The position numbers and the translations under genes are program-made. From positions 62,001-126,000 of the forward strand of contig NZ_FQZN01000004.1 in NCBI RefSeq assembly GCF_900142015.1: a stretch of 64,000 nt of DNA. Direction: 5' to 3'. The notes beneath the pieces were generated by a model. It saw only the letters and a program-made list of their open reading frames with translations. It made no database searches and was not told where the DNA came from. Positions 9,180 to 16,747 of this stretch are shown here, piece by piece. Source of the stretch: Bacteroides stercorirosoris (GTDB lineage: Bacteria > Bacteroidota > Bacteroidia > Bacteroidales > Bacteroidaceae). The stretch's first letter is position 1. Every line of letters begins with the position of its first letter.

Positions 9180-10064
9180 ATGAAATACAATCTTTGTTGC
9201 ATTGGATATATTACTTTGGATAAAGTAGTTACTCCGAAAAAGACAGTGCACATGCCGGGGGGAACATCTTTCTATTTTGCACATGCCATCAAACATTTAA
9301 GTACAGAAGGTTTTCAACTTGTCACTGCTTTGGCGAATAGCGAAATGCCGGTGGTAGATGATTTGAGGAAAGAAGGTATTGAAGTGAAAGTTCTTCCCAG
9401 TGCCCGTTCTATCTGTTTTGAGAATATTTATGGTGAGGATACCAACGAACGGAAACAGCGTGTGACGGCGAAAGCCGATCCTTTCACGGTTGAAAGTCTG
9501 CAGGATGTGAATGCCCGTATCTATCATTTGGGCAGCCTGTTGGCAGACGATTTCTCGTTGGAGGTCATCAAGTCTCTTGCTGGCAAAGGTTTGCTTTCTC
9601 TTGATGTGCAAGGCTACTTGCGTGAAGTGCGGGATGAAGAAGTGCTGGCAGTGGACTGGACCGAGAAAGAGGAGGCTTTGAAGTATATCCATATCCTAAA
9701 AGCCAATGAGTATGAGATGGAGGTTCTTACGCAGTGTGTGGATCCTTATGATGCCGCATTGAAACTGGCGGATTGGGGAGTCAAAGAAGTATTGCTGACA
9801 TTGGGGGATAAAGGTTCGCTTATCTATGTAGACGGACGTTTTTATGAAATACCTGCCTATCCGGTGGAGAATGTGGCAGATGCTACCGGTTGCGGAGATA
9901 CTTATATGGCGGGTTATCTTTATATGCGTAATAAAGGCGCTTCCTATCAGGAGGCCGGTTGCTTTGCTGCCGCTATGTGTTCGGTGAAGTTGCAAAGCTA
10001 TGGTCCGTTCAGCGGAACGGAAGAGGAAGTTCTGGAACTGATAGGAACAGTTATCAGTCAATAA
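9180..10064 (+). CDS. PfkB-family carbohydrate kinase
   Basis: A 294-residue cytosolic kinase of the ribokinase fold. The N-terminal region holds the PfkB-type glycine motif (MPGGTSFYFAHAI) and the C-terminal region the second signature, here DATGCGDTYMAGYL, in which the usual DTAGAGD reads DATGCGD; the catalytic Asp of GCGD is kept. Members phosphorylate sugars, nucleosides or inositol using ATP. The sequence does not point to a particular substrate; the short length (ribokinases are about 310) and divergent signature argue against calling it fructokinase or ribokinase. It lies 66 bases behind a hybrid regulator with a sugar-binding sensor, so it may phosphorylate the sensed sugar or a related one. 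Confidence 0.88.
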   Translation: MKYNLCCIGYITLDKVVTPKKTVHMPGGTSFYFAHAIKHLSTEGFQLVTALANSEMPVVDDLRKEGIEVKVLPSARSICFENIYGEDTNERKQRVTAKADPFTVESLQDVNARIYHLGSLLADDFSLEVIKSLAGKGLLSLDVQGYLREVRDEEVLAVDWTEKEEALKYIHILKANEYEMEVLTQCVDPYDAALKLADWGVKEVLLTLGDKGSLIYVDGRFYEIPAYPVENVADATGCGDTYMAGYLYMRNKGASYQEAGCFAAAMCSVKLQSYGPFSGTEEEVLELIGTVISQ

Positions 10065-10076
10065 TATCAATCAAAT

Positions 10077-10122
10077 AGTATCTCAAATTCTTCTCCCGGG
10101 GAGGAGGGAAATTTGAGATACT
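10077..10122 (+). terminator. Strong hairpin between convergent genes
   Basis: A perfect 13-bp inverted repeat, AGTATCTCAAATT and AATTTGAGATACT, encloses a GC-rich CTCCCGGGGAG core. It lies between the kinase stop and the stop of the small minus-strand gene, so it can serve both directions, although neither side has a long T-run. Confidence 0.65.
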
Positions 10123-10143
10123 ACAGTTTACAACAATACTTGC

Positions 10144-10332
10144 TTATTTCAACATCTGCGGCAAGTTTTCCCTTCCCCAGAAGTAATAGACAGCCAGACC
10201 TATCCAGCTAGTCAGCAATACAAGGATGGCAACCAATAGTTTTTTCACTCCATCCACATTCCATCTCATAATTTCGAGTACTGCTTTGACGGCAAGCACT
10301 ACACCGATAATCCAAATAATAAATCCGATCAT
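10144..10332 (-). CDS. Small two-span membrane protein (PLDc_N-like)
   Basis: A 62-residue protein starting MIGFIIWIIGVV with two hydrophobic spans (about 2-22 and 32-50) and ending FWGRENLPQMLK. The second span plus WGR is like the PLDc_N domain (phospholipase D nuclease N-terminal-like), usually found alone in small inner-membrane proteins without known function. A longer reading to 10401 exists, but its extra residues fall in the hairpin that looks like the nifJ terminator, so the internal Met at 10330-10332 is the better start. Confidence 0.65.
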   Translation of the reverse strand: MIGFIIWIIGVVLAVKAVLEIMRWNVDGVKKLLVAILVLLTSWIGLAVYYFWGRENLPQMLK

Positions 10333-10368
10333 AATGTTCGTTGTTTTAATTTGATTTAGAAACAAATA

Positions 10369-10398
10369 AAGGCTACAACCGGTTCGCGGTGCAGCCTT
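10369..10398 (-). terminator. Terminator of nifJ
   Basis: AAGGCT (10369-10374) pairs with AGCCTT (10393-10398) with additional inner pairing. Read on the minus strand the stem is followed by a T-rich stretch (TTATTTGTTT). It lies between the nifJ stop and the small membrane gene. Confidence 0.55.
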
Positions 10399-10439
10399 CA
10401 TTTTTCAGAGTTTATATTTTCTTATTTCAATGACTGAAA

Positions 10440-13400
10440 TTATTCAGCATCTGCACCCCAGTTTTCACGCGCCAAACGCTTGTAGCTGTTGTAACGCCAC
10501 TTAGCATTGTCTTCAGCTGCCTGGAACAGTTCAGCAGCTTCCGAAGGATATTGCTTCATTACTGATGAGTAACGAACCTCGCTCTTCAGGAAGTCCTGGA
10601 AGCCAGCCCAATCCGGTTCTTTGCTATCCAACTGGAACGGATTCTTGCCTTCAGCTTCCAAAGCCGGGTTGTAACGCCACAAGTGCCAGTAACCACACTT
10701 AACAGCCTTTTCTTCCTCAGCCTGGCTCTTACCCATACCTGCCTTCAAACCGTGGTTGATACACGGAGCGTAAGCGATGATGAGTGACGGTCCGGGATAA
10801 GCTTCAGCTTCACGGATTGCCTTCAGAGTCTGAGCCTGGTCAGCACCCATAGCAATCTGAGCTACGTAAACGTAACCGTAAGTAGTAGCCATCAGACCGA
10901 GGTCTTTCTTGCGTACACGCTTACCGGCAGCAGCAAACTTAGCGATAGCACCCACCGGAGTAGCCTTAGAAGACTGACCACCTGTGTTAGAGTAAACCTC
11001 AGTATCCAGAACCAGGATGTTAACGTCCTTACCGCTGGCGATTACATGGTCAAGACCACCGTAACCGATATCGTAAGAAGCACCGTCACCACCGATGATC
11101 CACTGGCTGCGTTTTACTAAATATTGAGTCAAGCCTTTCAGTTCCTTGCTGATCGGGCAGCCGGCAGCGATGCCTTGCTCGATGATAGCCTCGATCTGAG
11201 GTGCAAGTTCTTTAGTCTTGTCTGCATCGTACATGTTTTCAATCCATGCTTTCAATACTTCCTTAGCTTCAGCAGGAGCATTTTCGCCTTCCAGAATCTG
11301 GTTGAACAGTTTCACGATACGGTTGCGCATCTTTTCATTAGCGAGCTCCATACCTAAACCAAACTCACAGAAGTCTTCGAACAGAGAGTTTGCCCAAGCA
11401 GGACCTTGACCCTTTTCGTTCTTAGTATAAGGAGTAGAAGGTACTGAACCGGAGTAGATAGAAGAACATCCTGTTGCATTAGCTACCATTTCGCGGTCAC
11501 CGAACAACTGAGTGATCAACTTCACATACGGAGTTTCACCACAACCGGAGCAAGCGCCTGAGAATTCAAACAACGGAGTAGCGAACTGAGAGTTCTTTAC
11601 GTTAGCTTTAACATCAACCAGATGTTGCTTGCTTGCTACCTTTTCAGCGCAGTAATCCCAGTTAGGAACTTGGTTCAACTGGCTTTCCAGATGTTTCATA
11701 GTCAAAGCTTTGCCACCCTTCTTCGGATTACCCGGACAGATGTCGGCGCAGTTACCGCAACCCAGACAGTCGAGAACGTCAACCTGGATACGGAATGTCA
11801 TGCCGTCGAATACTTTACCTACAGCTTTCAGCATTTCGAAGTTTGCACCCTTCTGCTCTTCAGCATCCAAAACGAACGGACGGATAGAAGCGTGAGGACA
11901 AACATAAGCACACTTGTTACACTGGATACAGTTTTCAGCATTCCATTCAGGAACGAAAGCAGCTACACCACGTTTTTCGTATTTAGCTGTACCCTGATAC
12001 CAAGTACCGTCTTCAATACCCTTGAATGCAGATACGGGCAATAAGTCACCGTCCTGTGCATTGATCGGACGAACTACTTCGTTGATGAATGCAGGATCGT
12101 TGTTTTCAGTCTTAGCATCGTCAGCCAGATTAACCCAAGCAGGATCAACGGTCAATTGCTTGTATTCACCACCACGGTCAACGGCAGCATAGTTCTTGTT
12201 TACGATATCTTCACCCTTCTTACCGTAAGACTTCTGGATGAATTTCTTCATCTGTTCTACAGCCAGGTCAACAGGAATTACGCCTGTGATACGGAAGAAT
12301 GCAGATTGCAGGATTGTATTGGTACGGTTACCCAAACCGATTTCCTGTGCAATCTGAGTTGCGTTGATATAGTATACAGAGATGTTGTTTTTAGCGAAAT
12401 ACTTCTTCACGCGGGTAGGCAGGTTCTTAGCCAGTTCTTCGCCTTCCCAGATTGTATTCAGCAGGAAGGTACCGTTCTTGCGCAAACCACGGGTTACATC
12501 ATACATGTGCAGGTAAGCCTGAACGTGGCAAGCCACAAAGTTCGGAGTGTTTACCAAGTATGTAGAACGGATCGGAGTATCACCGAAACGCAAGTGAGAA
12601 CAAGTGAAACCACCTGACTTCTTTGAGTCATAAGAGAAGTAAGCCTGGCAGTGTTTGTCGGTATTGTCACCGATGATTTTCACAGAGTTCTTGTTAGCAC
12701 CTACTGTACCGTCAGCACCCAGTCCGTAGAATTTAGCTTCGAACATGCCTTCGCCGCCCAATGCGATTTCTTCTTCCTGAGGAAGTGAAGTGAAGGTTAC
12801 GTCGTCTACGATACCGATAGTGAAGTGGTTCTTCGGCATCGGCATAGCCAGATTCTTGAATACGGCAATGATCTGAGCAGGAGTAGTGTCCTTAGAACCC
12901 AAACCGTAACGGCCGCCTACGATTACCGGAGCATCAGCTGCACCATAATAGCAGTCTTTTACATCGAGGTACAACGGTTCGCCGTTAGCACCCGGTTCCT
13001 TCGTACGGTCAAGAACTGCGATAGTCTTAGCAGTCTTAGGCACGGCAGCCAGGAAGTGCTTAGCAGAGAACGGACGATACAAGTGTACGGCAACCATACC
13101 TACCTTTTCGCCATTAGCCATCAAGTGGTCGATAGCTTCGCGGGCAGCTTCGGTTACAGAACCCATAGCGATGATTACGCGTTCTGCGTCTTCAGCACCA
13201 TAGTAATCGAACAAGCCGTATTTACGTCCTGTGATTTTAGAAATTTCATTCATGTATTCTTCTACAATAGCAGGAACTGCTTCGTAGTAGTTGTTGCATG
13301 ATTCACGGTGTTGGAAGAAGTGGTCGGGGTTTTCAGCCATACCACGGGCAACCGGATTCATCGGATTCAATGCGCGGGCACGGAATTCAGCCAAAGCTTC

Positions 13401-13997
13401 CTGGTCGATCAGCGGAGCGAGATCGTCGTTTTCCAACATCTCGATCTTCTGGATTTCGTGAGAAGTACGGAAGCCGTCGAAGAAATTAACGAACGGTACA
13501 CGAGCTTTGATAGTTGACAAGTGAGCAACACCGGAGAGGTCCATAACTTCCTGTACAGAACCTTCTGCCAACATAGCGAAACCTGTCATACGGGTTGACA
13601 TAACATCCTGGTGGTCACCGAAGATACACAGAGCATGAGAAGCCAGTGTACGGGCTGATACGTGGAATACGCAAGGCAGGAATTCACCGGCAATCTTGTA
13701 CATATTCGGGATCATCAGCAACAGACCTTGAGATGCAGTGTACGTTGAAGTCAACGCACCGGCTTGCAATGAACCGTGAACGGCTCCGGCAGCACCGGCT
13801 TCCGATTGCATTTCCTGTACCAATACTGTTTCGCCGAAGATGTTTTTGCGTCCTGCGGCAGCCCATTCGTCTACGTACTCAGCCATCGTAGAAGAGGGAG
13901 TGATGGGATAGATAGCAGCTACTTCAGAGAACATATACGAGATATGCGCAGCAGCCTGGTTACCATCACAAGTAATGAATTTCTTCTGTTTAGTCAT
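10440..13997 (-). CDS. nifJ: Pyruvate:ferredoxin (flavodoxin) oxidoreductase
   Basis: The 1185-residue single-chain enzyme converts pyruvate and CoA to acetyl-CoA and CO2, passing electrons to ferredoxin or flavodoxin; it is central to anaerobic glycolysis in Bacteroides. All parts are present in order: N-terminal pyrimidine-binding domain (YPITPSSTMAEY near 37-48), the transketolase C-like domain, the gamma domain, two 4Fe-4S motifs (NCIQCNKCAYVCP near 690-700 and DCLGCGNCADICPG near 742-756), and the thiamine-diphosphate domain with GDGASYDIGYGGLDH near 970 and an additional cluster-binding CSGCGETPY. Length equals the family norm. Only 33 bases separate it from the ATPase gene upstream, but as a highly expressed gene it likely has its own promoter. 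Confidence 0.97.
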   Translation of the reverse strand: MTKQKKFITCDGNQAAAHISYMFSEVAAIYPITPSSTMAEYVDEWAAAGRKNIFGETVLVQEMQSEAGAAGAVHGSLQAGALTSTYTASQGLLLMIPNMYKIAGEFLPCVFHVSARTLASHALCIFGDHQDVMSTRMTGFAMLAEGSVQEVMDLSGVAHLSTIKARVPFVNFFDGFRTSHEIQKIEMLENDDLAPLIDQEALAEFRARALNPMNPVARGMAENPDHFFQHRESCNNYYEAVPAIVEEYMNEISKITGRKYGLFDYYGAEDAERVIIAMGSVTEAAREAIDHLMANGEKVGMVAVHLYRPFSAKHFLAAVPKTAKTIAVLDRTKEPGANGEPLYLDVKDCYYGAADAPVIVGGRYGLGSKDTTPAQIIAVFKNLAMPMPKNHFTIGIVDDVTFTSLPQEEEIALGGEGMFEAKFYGLGADGTVGANKNSVKIIGDNTDKHCQAYFSYDSKKSGGFTCSHLRFGDTPIRSTYLVNTPNFVACHVQAYLHMYDVTRGLRKNGTFLLNTIWEGEELAKNLPTRVKKYFAKNNISVYYINATQIAQEIGLGNRTNTILQSAFFRITGVIPVDLAVEQMKKFIQKSYGKKGEDIVNKNYAAVDRGGEYKQLTVDPAWVNLADDAKTENNDPAFINEVVRPINAQDGDLLPVSAFKGIEDGTWYQGTAKYEKRGVAAFVPEWNAENCIQCNKCAYVCPHASIRPFVLDAEEQKGANFEMLKAVGKVFDGMTFRIQVDVLDCLGCGNCADICPGNPKKGGKALTMKHLESQLNQVPNWDYCAEKVASKQHLVDVKANVKNSQFATPLFEFSGACSGCGETPYVKLITQLFGDREMVANATGCSSIYSGSVPSTPYTKNEKGQGPAWANSLFEDFCEFGLGMELANEKMRNRIVKLFNQILEGENAPAEAKEVLKAWIENMYDADKTKELAPQIEAIIEQGIAAGCPISKELKGLTQYLVKRSQWIIGGDGASYDIGYGGLDHVIASGKDVNILVLDTEVYSNTGGQSSKATPVGAIAKFAAAGKRVRKKDLGLMATTYGYVYVAQIAMGADQAQTLKAIREAEAYPGPSLIIAYAPCINHGLKAGMGKSQAEEEKAVKCGYWHLWRYNPALEAEGKNPFQLDSKEPDWAGFQDFLKSEVRYSSVMKQYPSEAAELFQAAEDNAKWRYNSYKRLARENWGADAE

Positions 13998-14030
13998 AAC
14001 TAAATTGAATTATTATTAAGTGAATAAATC

Positions 14031-15209
14031 TCAATATAAAAAGCCGAACATCCAGAGTGGAATCTGATTCCCTCTTCCTATTTCCGCTTTGTGCAGGGCG
14101 TAGGTGACGCCGGGATTGTTCTTAATCTTCATTCCTTCCGGACAAATCTTGAAAGGCATCACATCGTCCACCAGGAACGACATATTCTTGTCGCCTTTGT
14201 TCACTTTATGGTCTTTCCATAAGGTGTTTGCGAAGAAGGTGTCCAGCACATCCTGTTCTTCCACTTTCACGGGATAGATGGAATACATCAGGTTGGAGTT
14301 GTGCATCATTATCTTCGATGGCTTCTTGGGGAATTCTTCTCCCTTCGGATATACCATATTGATGAGGCGTGCATCTGCCAGATATTTGATGTAGTTCATC
14401 ACCGTGGCACGGGATGTCTGTATATCGTTTGCCAACTGGCTTACGTTCGGTGCTTTCGGACCGTCTACTGCCAGCATATAAAGCAGTTTTTTTATTTTAG
14501 GAAGATATTTCAGTTCGATCTGCTTGACAAGCAAGATATCTACTTCCACCATCATGTTCATGGTCTTCAGCAGATTCTCCGAGAAATTGCGCTTTTCCAG
14601 GAAGAAAGGGTAAAAACCGTGATGCAGGTAATCCTGCAAGTAATCCAACGGACGTACTTTGGAGAGAATACCTTTGGCTATCTGTTCGTGATTGCTCAGA
14701 ATCTCTTCCAGAGTATAAGCGCGGAATTTCATTCCGGTTTGCAGGTTCAGGTATTCGCGGAAAGAGAAACCACGCAGGTTGTAACTCTTCACGATGTCAC
14801 GCAGTTCCAGGTTCTCTTCTTTCAGTCGCATCACGGACGAACCGGTGAAGACGATTTTCAGATTTGGGAAACGGTCGTAGCACATACGGAGTTCCCGACT
14901 CCAGTCCGGGTGCTTGAACACCTGGTCTATTAACAATACTTTTCCGCCGCGACGTTGGAATTCGTATGCGAAATCAACGATACTGAAATTGGAAAAGTAG
15001 AAATTGTTCATATTGATAAAGAGACAGGAACGGTCGGTTCCGAATTTCTCTTTGGCGTATTGCAGCAGAAACGTGGTTTTACCTACACCGCGCGTTCCTT
15101 TAATACCGATAAGGCGATCGTTCCAGTTGATCTCATCCATGAGGTCACGGCGAACGGGGGCATTGGTATGCTCAACAAGATAGGCGTGTGTGCGGTAGAA
15201 TGCTTCCAT
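14031..15209 (-). CDS. AAA_14-type ATPase, unknown role
   Basis: A 392-residue cytosolic P-loop protein with Walker A GTRGVGKTTFL (about 37-47), Walker B KVLLIDQVF (about 89-97), and a sensor-like FTGSS near 120. This arrangement, followed by a C-terminal winged-helix region (QLANDIQTSRATVMNYIKYL near 262-281), is that of the AAA_14/DUF4143 ATPases, which are common in Bacteroides and lack an assigned function. In Walker B the usual acidic pair is D-Q rather than D-E, which would weaken hydrolysis. It precedes nifJ on the same strand by 33 bases; no functional link is evident. Confidence 0.88.
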   Translation of the reverse strand: MEAFYRTHAYLVEHTNAPVRRDLMDEINWNDRLIGIKGTRGVGKTTFLLQYAKEKFGTDRSCLFINMNNFYFSNFSIVDFAYEFQRRGGKVLLIDQVFKHPDWSRELRMCYDRFPNLKIVFTGSSVMRLKEENLELRDIVKSYNLRGFSFREYLNLQTGMKFRAYTLEEILSNHEQIAKGILSKVRPLDYLQDYLHHGFYPFFLEKRNFSENLLKTMNMMVEVDILLVKQIELKYLPKIKKLLYMLAVDGPKAPNVSQLANDIQTSRATVMNYIKYLADARLINMVYPKGEEFPKKPSKIMMHNSNLMYSIYPVKVEEQDVLDTFFANTLWKDHKVNKGDKNMSFLVDDVMPFKICPEGMKIKNNPGVTYALHKAEIGRGNQIPLWMFGFLY

Positions 15210-15309
15210 GCTGTTAAATTCGGTTTATCGGGCGACAAATATACACCTTTTTTGTAGAATTGCAAAGTAGAGATGGCAAAATATCTTTTTTCTTAGTTAA
15301 GTTTATATA

Positions 15310-15341
15310 TTTGCTTTATCAGGTTTTTCTCCGTAAGTTTG
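15310..15341 (+). promoter_or_regulatory. Promoter of the ATP-grasp-like gene
   Basis: TTTG at 15310-15313, 20 bases, then TAAGTTTG at 15334-15341: a close match to the Bacteroides consensus, 31 bases before the ATG. Confidence 0.65.
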
Positions 15342-15372
15342 CACCCGCAAAAAAATAAAGATTTATAAGTGT

Positions 15373-16575
15373 ATGAAACTCTACGTATTTAACCCCGACA
15401 CAGACATGGCACTGGCTAACAATGAGGAAAATTATATGGCTCCCGCCTCTGTCCGCCGCATGACTCAAGATCTTGCTTTATTACCCGTTTGGTATGCTCA
15501 GCCCGGCAGTGCGGTACTTGCTCCTTCGGCTTATAACGCCGATTACCTGCAAAAAATGAAACAATTGTTCCCCCTTTCCGTACAATTGGTTACCGAACCG
15601 GAGTTGCCCGATTATGCAGACTCTCAAGTCGTGCCGTGGGGATGGAATCTGGCTTTCCGCAAGCGGATGCTGAAAGGCGGCATCGCCGAACATAAACTTC
15701 CTATGGAAGCGGAGTTGCGCGAGTGTCGTATGCTCTCTTCCCGTGCGTATGGGATGGCTCTTGCTCTGACGTTTGAACTGAATAAAACCCTCAAACGCGT
15801 TTGTGGACGCCATTTTCTGATATCAGGAGAGGGAAAGGAATTCCGCGTTCCGGATATAGTCGATGATTTTAAGGACGGCTACCTGTTCAAGTCCGTGTGG
15901 TCGGGCAGCGGAAAGGGGTTGCGTTGGTGTCGCCGCGGTCTGGCGAAATCTACGGCTGATTGGTGTCGTCGGGAATTAGCGGAACACGGAGCTCTTATAC
16001 TGGAACCTATATATAAAAAGGAGGGAGATTTTGCCATGGAATTCTACTCCAATGGCAGGGGGAAGGTACTGTTTAGCGGCTACTCGCATTTTATTACGGA
16101 TGAGAAAGGTGCTTATCGTGGTAATATGTTGGTTTCTAATGAGGAAGTGGAACAGTGGATTCTACGGTATATCCCTTTGGAAGCATTTGTGGGCATTCGT
16201 GAGTATTTGCAGAAAGTTATAGAAGGAATTTATGGCAGGCATTATTCCGGTCCTATGGGGATAGATATGATGATCTGTCCGGATCAGAGAGGATATCCGT
16301 ACGCCATTTATCCACATGTTGAAGTTAATGTGCGCATGACTATGGGGATGGTTGCCCGTCAGCTTTATGATAATTTCGTCGTTCCCGGTAGCAAAGGAAT
16401 CTTTAATGTCGACAATTTCCCTTCTGCCGAAGCCTTGCGGGCGCGGCATGAACAGGATATGAAGGATTATCCTTTGGTAGTGGAGAACGGAAAGATCGTT
16501 TCCGGTTATTTGTCTTTGGTGCCGGTAACTCCTCAAAGTAAGTACCGGGCTTATGTGCGGGTGGAGGTGGGGTAA
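15373..16575 (+). CDS. Conserved unknown protein with ATP-grasp-like features
   Basis: A 400-residue cytosolic protein without signal or membrane segment. It opens MKLYVFNPDTDMALANNEEN, a pattern I associate with a Bacteroidales family without known function. Several features suggest an ATP-grasp fold: a lysine strand before a glycine loop (FKSVWSGSGKGLRW near 175-188), EPIYKKEGDFAMEFY near 215-229, and late acidic/Asn residues HVEVNVRMTMG near 317-327, where ATP-grasp enzymes bind magnesium. These enzymes ligate acids to amines or thiols, but no substrate is suggested by the neighbours. The TAA stop lies within the first unit of the 10-bp repeat array. The fold call is inference from short motifs. 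Confidence 0.8.
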   Translation: MKLYVFNPDTDMALANNEENYMAPASVRRMTQDLALLPVWYAQPGSAVLAPSAYNADYLQKMKQLFPLSVQLVTEPELPDYADSQVVPWGWNLAFRKRMLKGGIAEHKLPMEAELRECRMLSSRAYGMALALTFELNKTLKRVCGRHFLISGEGKEFRVPDIVDDFKDGYLFKSVWSGSGKGLRWCRRGLAKSTADWCRRELAEHGALILEPIYKKEGDFAMEFYSNGRGKVLFSGYSHFITDEKGAYRGNMLVSNEEVEQWILRYIPLEAFVGIREYLQKVIEGIYGRHYSGPMGIDMMICPDQRGYPYAIYPHVEVNVRMTMGMVARQLYDNFVVPGSKGIFNVDNFPSAEALRARHEQDMKDYPLVVENGKIVSGYLSLVPVTPQSKYRAYVRVEVG

Positions 16576-16689
16576 CCTCCATGAACCTCACGGAACCTCA
16601 CATAACCTCACGAAACCTCATTTAACCTCACATAACCTCACGAAACCTCATTTAACCTCACATAACCTCACGGAACCTCTCGTAACCTC
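16574..16689. repeat. Tandem array, 10-bp period, 12 units (AACCTCACnn)
   Basis: AACCTC recurs at exactly 10-base steps from 16574 to 16684, twelve times. The variable bases form a 30-bp super-unit in the order CACAT, CACGA, CATTT, repeated from 16594. It begins at the stop codon of the preceding gene and ends about 60 bases before the DUF4373-like gene. An open frame runs through it because 30 bp is divisible by three, but there is no sign that it is translated. Confidence 0.95.
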
Positions 16690-16747
16690 CAGCCATTCCA
16701 CACGCTATTCTTATCTTTATGGCTTTAAACTAACACATAAAGAAAAG

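Noticed and set aside
10333..10401. N-terminal extension of the small membrane protein
   Set aside because: The extra codons lie in the hairpin assigned as nifJ terminator and lack membrane-protein character.
12156..12617. Plus-strand frames opposite nifJ, and similar frames opposite uvrA and purL
   Set aside because: They are shadows of long, well-identified genes on the other strand and carry no domains.
16553..16747. Longer start of the DUF4373-like gene, giving a protein with HNLTKPHLTS repeats
   Set aside because: The repeat peptides come only from the 10-bp DNA array, whose 30-bp super-unit keeps frame by chance; the start at 16748 has a better context and matches the domain start.
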